Shown here piece after piece: positions 1-7,930 of a stretch of 64,000 bases of DNA (its first letter is position 1; each line of letters starts with the position of its first letter). The stretch comes from JACDAE01 sp963717195 (GTDB lineage: Bacteria > Chloroflexota > Ktedonobacteria > Ktedonobacterales > Ktedonobacteraceae), in the NCBI GenBank assembly GCA_963717195.1, contig CAVQVR010000006.1, positions 558,001-622,000 on the forward strand. Direction: 5' to 3'. Under the pieces are notes generated by a model. The model searched no databases. It saw only the letters and a list, made by a program, of their open reading frames with translations, and had not been told where the DNA came from. Both the position numbers and the translations under genes were made by a program.

Positions 1-2
1 AA

Positions 3-266
3 CCTTCATCTTTGACGGACGCTGAATTACCGACGCTACTAGAACAGTTTGATGCACGCGAGATCTTGCATGTGACGTTCGGCTCGGTCTTAACCACACG
101 AACGTCTGATGGGCACTTGCTCTTCTATGACCGTTTCATGGAGGTCTTGCGCACGCATCCCGAAGCCTATGCGGCTGATCTGGAAGCGCATTTTCTACGC
201 CATTTGCGACCATTTGCGGCATGGGAGAAGAGCAAATCGGAGGCATCCACACACGTGGGTTTGTAA
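3..266 (+). CDS. C-terminal end of a tagaturonate-epimerase-like protein (5' truncated)
   Basis: The reading frame is open to the window edge, so only the last 88 codons are present. The stretch around EILHVTFGSVLT, followed by a helical tail ending AADLEAHFLRHLRPF, resembles from memory the C-terminal end of the UxaE/tagaturonate epimerase family, which interconverts tagaturonate and fructuronate in hexuronate breakdown. The TTG at position 12 is unlikely to be the true start because the frame continues upstream without a stop. The gene is followed directly by a dispersed repeat. The family call rests on a short tail and is moderate. Confidence 0.5.
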   Translation, partial: PSSLTDAELPTLLEQFDAREILHVTFGSVLTTRTSDGHLLFYDRFMEVLRTHPEAYAADLEAHFLRHLRPFAAWEKSKSEASTHVGL

Positions 267-530
267 ACGCATTGATTCCAACACATTGCATAAGGGCTTG
301 AGATTCAATCATCTCAAGCCTGAAATACACCCATCACCGTAGGGACCCGATTTATCGCGTCCAGCAATTCATCGAGAAGGTTCCCATACGATGAATCGCT
401 GGACGCGATAAATCGGGTCCCTACGGTATTTACGGGCGTGAACAAGAAAACGTTCATGCCTCGTCGCTGCCTTTCCTGATTTTGTTGGAGTCAATGATGC
501 AAGGTGACGCCCCCTACGCGGGTTCCCTCT
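262..530. repeat. Dispersed composite repeat, copy A (hairpin plus long palindrome)
   Basis: This gene-free stretch is homologous to about 29360-29570. Both copies carry a small hairpin (here 295-304 pairing with 311-320, loop TCAATC), then ACACCCATCACCGTAGGGAC, a palindrome, and a conserved 3' part containing CTTTCCTGATTTTGTTGGAG. The small stem differs between copies but stays paired (GCTTGAG/CTCAAGC here, GCAAGAG/CTCTTGC in the other copy). The 3' end reads into GCAAGGTGACGCCCC, a word also found in the hairpin near 63.1 kb. It looks like a MITE-like or structured element; no coding sequence is supported up to position 668. Confidence 0.7.
336..427. repeat. Long inverted repeat, 39-bp arms
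   Basis: Arms 336-374 and 389-427 are complementary with one mismatch and enclose a 14-nt loop. The outer part (GTAGGGACCCGAT) is shared with the palindrome at 29439-29472. The inner part (TTTATCGCGTCCAGC) is absent there, so this copy looks like the short palindrome enlarged from within. The word GATTTATCGCGTCC recurs near 56.73 kb. Confidence 0.85.
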
Positions 531-668
531 AATAGACGAAGAGCCCAGGCCAGATGCATCGATTGAGCACACTAGAACGTATTACCTGTAAGGAAAATCA
601 AAAGCATCACGCTTTCACGGGTGCAGTCAATTGCATCCCCACAATAGAAATTAAAGGAGATATGTTCT

Positions 669-1091
669 GTGTACTGTTCAGCATGTGGTCAACAACTAAA
701 AGATGGCGCACATTTCTGCGAACACTGTGGCGCATCTTTGGAATCGCCAGGGGCCGTAACAAACGCTGGCCCTACCAGGTCGGAACACACCTACCATGAA
801 GTCAAAGATCCTTATAAAGAACAGATTACTCAACTTAGACTTGAGCTTAAACAACTCAAACTAGATCTCAGGCAGATCAAAACAGGTATGTCGAGCAGGC
901 GTGCACAATACAACCAGTCCTCAGCCTTTGTCCCCGGTGGAGTATTGAAACGCGGTTATAAAATGCTCGAAGATTTTCAACTATGGTCTCCGCAACGACA
1001 AAAAGAAGCACTACAACAAGAAATTTTGCGCATGGAGCAAGAATTATTAGGACTCGAGCAAGCTCAAGCTCAATGGAAAAGCCAACAGTAG
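669..1091 (+). CDS. Zinc-ribbon protein with a coiled-coil tail
   Basis: A 140-residue soluble protein of unknown role. It opens with a four-cysteine zinc ribbon, CSAC at residues 3-6 and CEHC at 17-20, the double-CxxC pattern of the zinc-ribbon family seen at the N-terminus of many bacterial membrane or regulatory proteins. The rest is charged and helical with two likely coiled coils (about residues 50-75 and 110-138). There is no membrane segment. The GTG start is chosen because GGAGA lies 8 nt upstream and the CxxC begins at once. The stop codon overlaps a GTAGGGACCAG word that belongs to the repeat family. It converges on the gene at 1105-1923 with 13 nt between stops. Confidence 0.7.
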   Translation: MYCSACGQQLKDGAHFCEHCGASLESPGAVTNAGPTRSEHTYHEVKDPYKEQITQLRLELKQLKLDLRQIKTGMSSRRAQYNQSSAFVPGGVLKRGYKMLEDFQLWSPQRQKEALQQEILRMEQELLGLEQAQAQWKSQQ

Positions 1092-1104
1092 GGACCAGAA
1101 GCAT

Positions 1105-1923
1105 TCAAGATGGCGTCGACATCTGCTCTGAATACAATGCCAATTGGGAGAACTGCACCTGGATACCGGGCTTTGCTTCCGGCAAATTAGAGGCGAACAG
1201 GGCAATAGAGCCTGACGGATAACTTGCATCGGTGAAGGTCTTTAAAAGTTGACCATTAACAATAAACGACAGTGAAGCACCTCGGGCAATAAGCATAATA
1301 TGATTGAGCTGGCCTTGTTTCCGAATGGAAGAGCTTAATGTGTAATTCACAATTTTTGTCGCCGTGGATTTACCGTTTTGATCAACTATACCCTTAAATA
1401 TTGCATAGGAAGCATCGCCGTACAATTCGTAGCGATAATAGGTATCCAGATCGCTCTCCGGCCCCGCCGCTCCCCTGATATAGAGACCATAGCCATTGTT
1501 CTGATCTCCCTTAGCAAGGAGGGCATTTACCGTCAGCGTAAAATCACTATAGGATACCGTCCCAGGCAATGGCTCCCAGAGTAATTTATTCTTGTCAATC
1601 TCGAGTGTCAGCATCCCATTCCCCATGGTCACCTGATAGTTGCCGGGAGAACTCTGAAGGTTCCATCCAGATGCATCGTTGACAAAAGAGTCCGCAAAGA
1701 GAGGCGTCGCTTCTGGCACAGAATACGTTACAGCAGGAGTTGCAGCACCACGCGGAGTCAATGCCGCCAATGTCGCCAGTGAAATACCGGCTGCATGAAG
1801 TCCCATTACAGCAACGACCACAACTACGAGAACAACCGTAGTGAAATAGAGTAATGTCGCGTTCCGTACAGGTCTATCTTTTCCTGCTCTGGACGAAGAA
1901 GGTAATGATGTATTCCCTGCCAT
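1105..1923 (-). CDS. Membrane-anchored protein with a LamG/DUF1080-like jelly-roll domain
   Basis: A 272-residue protein with a basic cytoplasmic N-terminus, one hydrophobic segment at about residues 22-45, an Ala/Thr/Pro linker, and an extracytoplasmic beta domain of about 190 residues. The domain has the pattern DSFVNDASGWNL, then YGLYIRG, YRYELYGDASY and ASLSFIVNGQLL. This resembles concanavalin-like domains such as the 3-keto-disaccharide hydrolase/LamG group, which often bind or cleave glycans. No catalytic residues can be assigned. ATG at 1923 is preferred over an upstream TTG at 1962 because AAGGA lies in front of it. Function is inferred from fold only. Confidence 0.6.
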   Translation of the reverse strand: MAGNTSLPSSSRAGKDRPVRNATLLYFTTVVLVVVVVAVMGLHAAGISLATLAALTPRGAATPAVTYSVPEATPLFADSFVNDASGWNLQSSPGNYQVTMGNGMLTLEIDKNKLLWEPLPGTVSYSDFTLTVNALLAKGDQNNGYGLYIRGAAGPESDLDTYYRYELYGDASYAIFKGIVDQNGKSTATKIVNYTLSSSIRKQGQLNHIMLIARGASLSFIVNGQLLKTFTDASYPSGSIALFASNLPEAKPGIQVQFSQLALYSEQMSTPS

Positions 1924-2225
1924 GAGAAGATCCTTAACCTGGAGAAAGATAACTACTCTCAATAAAATTTATTGTTTTATACTATAGCATTGACTATCAA
2001 TATGTCTATTCTCGCTGAATGCAATAGGATATTTGGATATTTTTCTCTTTCTATTTCTTATTAACGCAGAATCAATGCAGCTATGGGGGGAAATATGTGC
2101 TAATTATGCGACTTTTCTCAATCAAAATGGTATTAATTCTGATGGGGGACTGGATTTTTTGGGCTCTCTAGCCTTCAAGGGGAAAATGCTGAGAATGTTT
2201 TCATCACGTTAAAAAGAGGTTGAGC

Positions 2226-3389
2226 ATGAAAAGTGGAATTATTATCGGTACTATACTGGCACTATTGATCATTATTGGTGCGAGTGCTGTATGGGTATTG
2301 AAATCTCCATCCACCTCTGCTCAACAAACAAAAGTTGTCCGTTCACAACCCTATTCCGTGAACCGGGCCGATGAAATTCCTCTTGTCACCCATCGCCAGG
2401 ATTCGATGATAGCAACGCAGAATCCTACCACGTTAATACCCTGGGGCATCGCACTCGATAATTATCATGGATTTGTCTGGATCGCAGAACCAGGATGTGA
2501 CCCGGTCACCGGTTGTCCACCCACAAATCAAGGCGCTCTTGGTCAGTACGCCCTATCCGATGGCACCTTTATCTCAAACTTCAACGAGCCTGCAGGATAT
2601 TCAAGCCCACTCTTTGACGCTGTAGATGACGCTGGCAATGTCTGGTTTACGCAACCTACCACAAATGCACTTGGCGAATTTCAGCCACAGAGCGAGACCT
2701 GGAACTCGTGGCCTTTGAAAAAAGGGAGCTCTCCCTTTGATCTGATCTTTGATAACCAGGGAAATCTCTGGTTCACCGACCCCGGTACCAATAGCATTGG
2801 CTTCTTCGATACCCACACGCACAAAATGGTCGAGAATCGCATTCCCACATCAGCTAGTAGTCCTTACGGCATCACACTTGATTCCCATGGAACTATCTGG
2901 TTCTCCGAGAATAGCCCGGGCATAAATCAGATTGGAGGCTTCCAGCCTACTCCATCTGGCACGATTAAAATAACTGAATATGCAGTGAACGGTCTGCGTC
3001 CTCACCTTATTACAACAGACAAGGCAGGAAACATCTGGTATAGCGAGGGTTTTGTCGGCCATATTGGCGAATTCAACCCCAAAGCTGGTATCAATGCCGA
3101 CTTTCCCGCTTATGGCGGTACCTGCCCATCTGCTGCAAATTGTAGCTCTGGCATCCATATCTCTGGCATTTATGTCGATAACACGAGCGGCAATGTCTGG
3201 TTCTCCGACTCACTCGGACACCGCGTTGGCTACCTCATTCCATCCACAGGGCAGATCGTGACACGCACTCTGCCCAATAGTAATTCACACCCGCACGATG
3301 GACTGATTATAGACAGCAGCAACAGAGTATGGTTCACATCCGAATTTGCTCACACCCTCACGATGTGGCCTACCAGTTCTGTCAAGTGA
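2226..3389 (+). CDS. Membrane-anchored Vgb-like beta-propeller protein
   Basis: A 387-residue protein with an N-terminal membrane anchor (about residues 5-25) and an extracytoplasmic propeller. About six blade motifs of the form GNVWFT, GNLWFTD, GTIWFSE, GNIWYSE and GNVWFSD are visible, typical of the virginiamycin B lyase/NHL family. Some members linearise streptogramin B antibiotics, but most relatives are uncharacterised, and an anchored copy beside surface proteins argues against calling antibiotic resistance. ATG at 2226 has GAGG 6 nt upstream; a TTG six bases earlier is less likely. It is probably co-transcribed with the phosphodiesterase that starts 17 nt after its stop. Confidence 0.7.
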   Translation: MKSGIIIGTILALLIIIGASAVWVLKSPSTSAQQTKVVRSQPYSVNRADEIPLVTHRQDSMIATQNPTTLIPWGIALDNYHGFVWIAEPGCDPVTGCPPTNQGALGQYALSDGTFISNFNEPAGYSSPLFDAVDDAGNVWFTQPTTNALGEFQPQSETWNSWPLKKGSSPFDLIFDNQGNLWFTDPGTNSIGFFDTHTHKMVENRIPTSASSPYGITLDSHGTIWFSENSPGINQIGGFQPTPSGTIKITEYAVNGLRPHLITTDKAGNIWYSEGFVGHIGEFNPKAGINADFPAYGGTCPSAANCSSGIHISGIYVDNTSGNVWFSDSLGHRVGYLIPSTGQIVTRTLPNSNSHPHDGLIIDSSNRVWFTSEFAHTLTMWPTSSVK

Positions 3390-3406
3390 TTAAGGGGGAT
3401 AAAGGA

Positions 3407-4225
3407 ATGCTCATTTTTCCAGAGTTAAAAACGCCCTATCTCCTCGCCCATCAAGGAGGAGAACTACTGGCCCCGACTAACACTATGGCCGCATTCGCCA
3501 TCGCAGACACCATCGGCGTAGACTTCCTGGACATAGACGTTCATATGACCAGGGACGGTCACCTTGTGGGCATCCATGACAGCACGGTAGATCGCACAAC
3601 CAACGGTCATGGCCGCGTGGATTCCTATACACTGGCCGACTTGCAGAAACTGGATGCAGGCTACCGATTTCAAGATCTGCAAGGCAACTTTAGCTATCGA
3701 GGCAAGGGCGTCAGCATTCCCACACTGGAAGAAGTGCTCAGTACATATAGAGCAAAGTACCACCTACACTTTGAAATTAAAGATGTGTACCCCAAAAATA
3801 GGCCGTCCCAGATCGAAGAGAAACTGTGGGCACTCATTCAAAAATATGCACTGGAGAAAAGAGTGATCATAGCTTCTTTCCAACAAAAAATCGTTGATCG
3901 TTTCCTGCAATTGAGCGCGGGGCAGGTAGTTGTTGGAGCAGGAACGGCAGAGGTCACCCAATTCGTACTCGCGCATAAATTACGCCTTCCAGCATTATAC
4001 CGACGCAAATCTCACGTACTGGCAATACCGCTTCGTAGCCACAGCATTAATCTCAAAGATCGTGCACTGATCGAAGGAGCACACCACCTGGGCATGCAAA
4101 TTTACTATTGGACGATTGATGACAAACCTACCATGCAAGAACTGATTGAACTTGGTGCAGATGGTATCTTCACAAACCGTCCTGATCTACTCAAAGCAGT
4201 GATTAGCCTCTCACGCTCCGCATAA
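3407..4225 (+). CDS. Glycerophosphodiester phosphodiesterase family protein
   Basis: A 272-residue TIM-barrel enzyme of the GDPD family, which hydrolyses glycerophosphodiesters to glycerol 3-phosphate and an alcohol. The family core is clear: LLAHQGG (residues 12-18), LDIDVHMTRDG, GIHDSTVDRTTNG, HFEIKD and ADGIFTNRPD at the end. Two usually conserved positions differ: the HR pair is HQ (His15-Gln16), and the metal-binding ExD is DxD. It should still bind metal, but substrate preference may be altered. There is no signal peptide. The start at 3407 follows GGGGGATAAAGGA; an open frame runs upstream inside the previous gene and is not used. Confidence 0.8.
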   Translation: MLIFPELKTPYLLAHQGGELLAPTNTMAAFAIADTIGVDFLDIDVHMTRDGHLVGIHDSTVDRTTNGHGRVDSYTLADLQKLDAGYRFQDLQGNFSYRGKGVSIPTLEEVLSTYRAKYHLHFEIKDVYPKNRPSQIEEKLWALIQKYALEKRVIIASFQQKIVDRFLQLSAGQVVVGAGTAEVTQFVLAHKLRLPALYRRKSHVLAIPLRSHSINLKDRALIEGAHHLGMQIYYWTIDDKPTMQELIELGADGIFTNRPDLLKAVISLSRSA

Positions 4226-4334
4226 AGCGTCCAGTACAAGGACTAAAAGTAGTTTATAACTACAAAAAGTCAGGCACAAATTAAAGTTCTATCTGATTAC
4301 TATCAAAACATCAACCACAAACATCAATTCACAA

Positions 4335-4384
4335 TTGCATCACAACAATAGCTCCATCAAATTTTAACAAAGTCCGACGATACT
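4335..4384 (+). promoter_or_regulatory. Composite promoter element, site 1 (diverged copy)
   Basis: Upstream box TTGCATCACAACA (4335-4347), then AAATTTTAAC (4359-4368), exactly 10 nt, then GATACT (4379-4384). The layout matches four other sites in the window (16.9, 26.7, 29.7 and 32.5 kb). The upstream box is closest to the one at 32467, agreeing at 11 of 13 positions. It lies 135 nt upstream of the PIG-L gene and is the most diverged of the five. Confidence 0.5.
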
Positions 4385-4518
4385 TATATAGAAACAGGCG
4401 AGCGGTAATGAATAGCTTCATGTTTTATGTTTTATGTAATGATACAAATAGTGCGTTATCAATATGAAACAATACTGTATATATCAAATACATTATTATA
4501 AGAAAGTGAGCTTTTAAA

Positions 4519-7500
4519 TTGTTATCAGAACAAAGATTTCAAGGACTCCAGGGAAAACCAACAACGCTCTTGCACTCCCCAAACAAACATTTCCCCGCGT
4601 GGCTTATCATGCTGTGCACAGTATTCATCATCGCGGGTTTTGCATTCACGTCGTTCAGTCCTCTCAAAAAAGCTACAGCGGCCAGTGCGTGCACTTCGGG
4701 GACAACGCTCAACATTGTTGCCCATGAAGACGATGATTTACTCTTTCTCAGTCCAGACCTGTTGCATGCCATTCAGAGCGGGCGTTGTGTCCGAACAATC
4801 TTTGTTACAGCAGGAGATAACGGCGAAAGTGCCAGCTATTGGCAAACACGTGAACTGGGACCGCAGGCAGCCTATGCTCAAATGGCGGGAGTCGCAAACG
4901 TATGGACGCAGACAGATGCCGGTATTAGCGGTCATCCAATTGCGGTGTTTACGCTCAACGGAAAACCAAACATCTCTGTCGCCTATATGCAACTGCCCGA
5001 TGGAAATATCGATGGAAGCGGCTTCACCAGTACGGGTAATGCAAGTTTGCAAGATCTCTGGACGGGCACAATCTCAACAATTAATACGATTGACAGTTCG
5101 TCAAGCTACACCAAGGCGACATTTACCAGCACATTAACCAGTTTGATGACGGCATACCAGCCCGACCAGATCAATACACAGGACTATGTCGGCAGTTATG
5201 GGGATGGTGACCACAGCGACCACCACACTGTTGCCTACTTTACACAGGCCGCACAGCTACAGTACACGACGCCTCATACCCTCACTGCATATAAAGACTA
5301 TGCTACCTCTTCTCTTAGTGCCAATGTGGCAGGAACTGATCTCGTTAACAAACAGGCGGCCTTTCTCACCTATGCTCTGGACGATCCTAATGTTTGCCAG
5401 AACTCAGTGGACTGCGCCGCAGTCAACTACGGATCATGGTTACAGCGCCAATATACAGTGACTGTACCAGTAAACGGAGTGAGTCAGCAGCCAACGGCCA
5501 ACCCTGGTGAAAACCAGATTGTTCAGACGAACACGAAAGTCCAGTTGGATGGTTCGGGAAGTTCTACCCCCAACGGAAATGCATTAACCTATCAGTGGAC
5601 ACAGGTCAGCGGTGCCAGCGTCACGTTCTCCAGTTCGACTGCCGTACAACCCACTATTACAACACCGGCCAGTGCAACTACGCTGATCCTTCAGTTAGTC
5701 GTCAATAATGGACAATACAGTAGCAATGCCGCCCTGGTCACGATAAGCGTGAACAGTAGTCCGGATCTCGCTCTTTCAGCAACAGCGACAGCTTCATCGG
5801 AAAGCAGCGGCCAGACTGCCAATAAAGCCATTGATGGGGTGGTTGATGGGTATCCAGGCGATGCTACCAGAGAGTGGTCAACCAATGGAGGAGGAGCTGG
5901 CAGCTGGTTGAAACTGACGTGGAGCAGTCCACAGACGATGAACCGTATCGTTCTGCATGATCGTCCCAACCTCAACGACCAGGTTACCGGTGGGAACATT
6001 CTATTCAGCGACGGCAGTAGTGTTGCAGTCGGAACACTGACCAACGATGATACCGGTGTCAGTATCACCTTCCCGTCTAAAACGATTACCAGCTTGCAGT
6101 TCAATATTACCTCTGTGAGTCCGACGACGCAAAATGTCGGTTTAGCCGAAATCGAAGCTTACCAGGACACCGTCGCGAGTCCAGCGCCAACAGCCAATGC
6201 TGGAGTTGACCAGACGGTTCAAGTGAATACTTCAGCTCTGTTAAATGGGTCTGCAAGCTCAGCCTCCAATGGAAAGTCTTTGACCTACCAATGGACTCAG
6301 ACGGCTGGCCCTGCTGTCACACTCTCCAGTACGACCGCGCAGCAACCCGGTTTCACCACACCATCCGCCGCGACCTCTCTGACGTTCCAGCTTATCGTCA
6401 ACGATGGACAGAACAGCAGCAGTCCTGACACCATTAACATTACGGTACAGAATAGCACTGTTGTTGTCACTGCCAGTTCAGATTATGAAGCGTCTGGCTG
6501 GTCCCTCAATGCTGTCAACGATGGTGTGCTGACCAGTACCCCATCTTCTATGGGATGGACCAGTAGTACCAATCTCACCAGTAACCATACCGAATGGCTG
6601 CAAATGAACGTGGGTTCCCAGCAAACCATCAGCGAAGTCGACCTCTACCCACGTAGTGATGGCATCAATACGGGCTATGGCTTCCCGGTCAACTTCACTA
6701 TCCAGGTCTCTAATGATGGCAGTACCTGGACAACCGTCGTAACCAAAACGGGGTATGGCTTCTCCACCGGAGTGCAGCAATTCTCCTTTGCCTCACAAAC
6801 AGCGCGGTACGTCCGTGTGACGGGCACCAGTCTACGCTCCAATCCCAACGATGGTAATTCCTATCGCATGCAGTTCGCTGAGATGAAGGTCAGCCCCACG
6901 AATTTGGCTCCTGTTACAACTGTCACCGCCAGTTCGAGTTATGAAACGTCTGGCTGGTCTCTCAATAATGTCAATGATGGTAGGCTGACCAGTACCCCAT
7001 CTTCTATGGGATGGACCAGTAATACCAATCTCACCAGTAACCATACCGAATGGCTGCAAATGAACGTGGGTTCCCAGCAAACCATCAGCGAAGTCGATCT
7101 CTATCCGCGTAGTGATGGCATCAATACGGGCTATGGCTTCCCGGTCAACTTCACTATCCAGGTCTCCAACGACGGCAGTACCTGGACAACCGTCGTAACC
7201 AAAACGAGCTATGCCTTGCCCACCGGAGTGCAGCAATTCTCCTTTGCCTCACAAAACGCACAGTACGTCCGTGTGACGGGAACCAGCCTGCGCCCCAATC
7301 CCAACGATAGTAATGACTATCGCATGCAGTTCGCTGAGATGAAGGTCAACCCCACGGATCTAGCTCGTGCTGCAACCGTCACCACCAGTTCAGATTATAA
7401 AGCGTATGGCTGGTCCCTCAATGCTGTCAACGATGGTCAACTGACCAGTTCTACCACTTCTATGGGATGGACCAGTAGTGCTAATCTCACCAGTAACCAT

Positions 7501-7809
7501 ACCGAATGGCTGCAAATGAACGTGGGTTCCCAGCAGACCATTAGCGAAGTCGATCTCTACCCACGCAGTGATGGCGTCAACACGGGCTATGGCTTCCCGA
7601 TCAACTTCACTATCCAGGTCTCCAACGACGGCAGTACCTGGACAACCGTCGTAACCAAAACGAGCTATGCCTTGCCTACCGGAGTGCAGCAATTCTCCTT
7701 CGCATCACAAAATGCGCAGTACGTTCGTGTGACGGGAACCAGCCTGCGCCCCAATCCCAACGATGGTAATTACTACCGCATGCAGTTCGCTGAGATCACC
7801 ACCTACTAG
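4519..7809 (+). CDS. Secreted PIG-L deacetylase with PKD and discoidin-like modules
   Basis: A 1,096-residue exported multidomain protein. After a signal segment (about residues 28-56) comes a PIG-L/LmbE metal-dependent N-acetylglucosamine deacetylase domain (about 60-310). The metal motif AHEDDD begins at Ala68 and the second motif HSDHH spans 232-236. Then follow a PKD/Ig-like domain, a galactose-binding (F5/8 type C-like) domain, another PKD-like domain, and three tandem discoidin-like repeats of exactly 152 residues. It probably removes acetyl groups from cell-envelope or extracellular amino-sugar polymers while the modules hold it on glycan. The TTG start matches the N-termini of the two paralogues at 27 and 30 kb. 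There is no twin-arginine motif, unlike in those two. Confidence 0.8.
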   Translation: MLSEQRFQGLQGKPTTLLHSPNKHFPAWLIMLCTVFIIAGFAFTSFSPLKKATAASACTSGTTLNIVAHEDDDLLFLSPDLLHAIQSGRCVRTIFVTAGDNGESASYWQTRELGPQAAYAQMAGVANVWTQTDAGISGHPIAVFTLNGKPNISVAYMQLPDGNIDGSGFTSTGNASLQDLWTGTISTINTIDSSSSYTKATFTSTLTSLMTAYQPDQINTQDYVGSYGDGDHSDHHTVAYFTQAAQLQYTTPHTLTAYKDYATSSLSANVAGTDLVNKQAAFLTYALDDPNVCQNSVDCAAVNYGSWLQRQYTVTVPVNGVSQQPTANPGENQIVQTNTKVQLDGSGSSTPNGNALTYQWTQVSGASVTFSSSTAVQPTITTPASATTLILQLVVNNGQYSSNAALVTISVNSSPDLALSATATASSESSGQTANKAIDGVVDGYPGDATREWSTNGGGAGSWLKLTWSSPQTMNRIVLHDRPNLNDQVTGGNILFSDGSSVAVGTLTNDDTGVSITFPSKTITSLQFNITSVSPTTQNVGLAEIEAYQDTVASPAPTANAGVDQTVQVNTSALLNGSASSASNGKSLTYQWTQTAGPAVTLSSTTAQQPGFTTPSAATSLTFQLIVNDGQNSSSPDTINITVQNSTVVVTASSDYEASGWSLNAVNDGVLTSTPSSMGWTSSTNLTSNHTEWLQMNVGSQQTISEVDLYPRSDGINTGYGFPVNFTIQVSNDGSTWTTVVTKTGYGFSTGVQQFSFASQTARYVRVTGTSLRSNPNDGNSYRMQFAEMKVSPTNLAPVTTVTASSSYETSGWSLNNVNDGRLTSTPSSMGWTSNTNLTSNHTEWLQMNVGSQQTISEVDLYPRSDGINTGYGFPVNFTIQVSNDGSTWTTVVTKTSYALPTGVQQFSFASQNAQYVRVTGTSLRPNPNDSNDYRMQFAEMKVNPTDLARAATVTTSSDYKAYGWSLNAVNDGQLTSSTTSMGWTSSANLTSNHTEWLQMNVGSQQTISEVDLYPRSDGVNTGYGFPINFTIQVSNDGSTWTTVVTKTSYALPTGVQQFSFASQNAQYVRVTGTSLRPNPNDGNYYRMQFAEITTY
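6475..7806 (+). repeat. Three tandem 456-bp repeats inside the PIG-L gene
   Basis: The discoidin-like unit begins at 6475, 6931 and 7387, an exact 456-nt period. Units are very similar at DNA level, with long identical runs including silent positions. This indicates recent duplication or gene conversion, so copy number could vary between strains. Confidence 0.85.
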
Positions 7810-7843
7810 CTGCTGATAGCAAATTAAAAAGGAGATGAACAAA

Positions 7844-7889
7844 GCAGATGGATCTGGCAAGAGAATTCTCACTTGCCAGATCCATCTGC
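7844..7889. terminator. Bidirectional hairpin terminator
   Basis: Perfect 18-bp arms (7844-7861 and 7872-7889) with a 10-nt loop lie between two convergent genes. A-rich sequence precedes and T-rich sequence follows the stem, so it can serve both strands. Confidence 0.7.
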
Positions 7890-7930
7890 ATTTTATACAA
7901 TTGCGCCGTGGGTCTCCGTACATTTCGGAT

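Noticed and set aside
2226..3389. Propeller protein considered as a streptogramin-resistance lyase.
   Set aside because: The fold is widespread, the protein is membrane-anchored among surface proteins, and the lyase active site cannot be confirmed by eye.
7390..7692. Three similar long minus-strand frames inside the PIG-L gene (also 6478-6780 and 6832-7236).
   Set aside because: They are antisense shadows created by the three tandem repeats of the real plus-strand gene.
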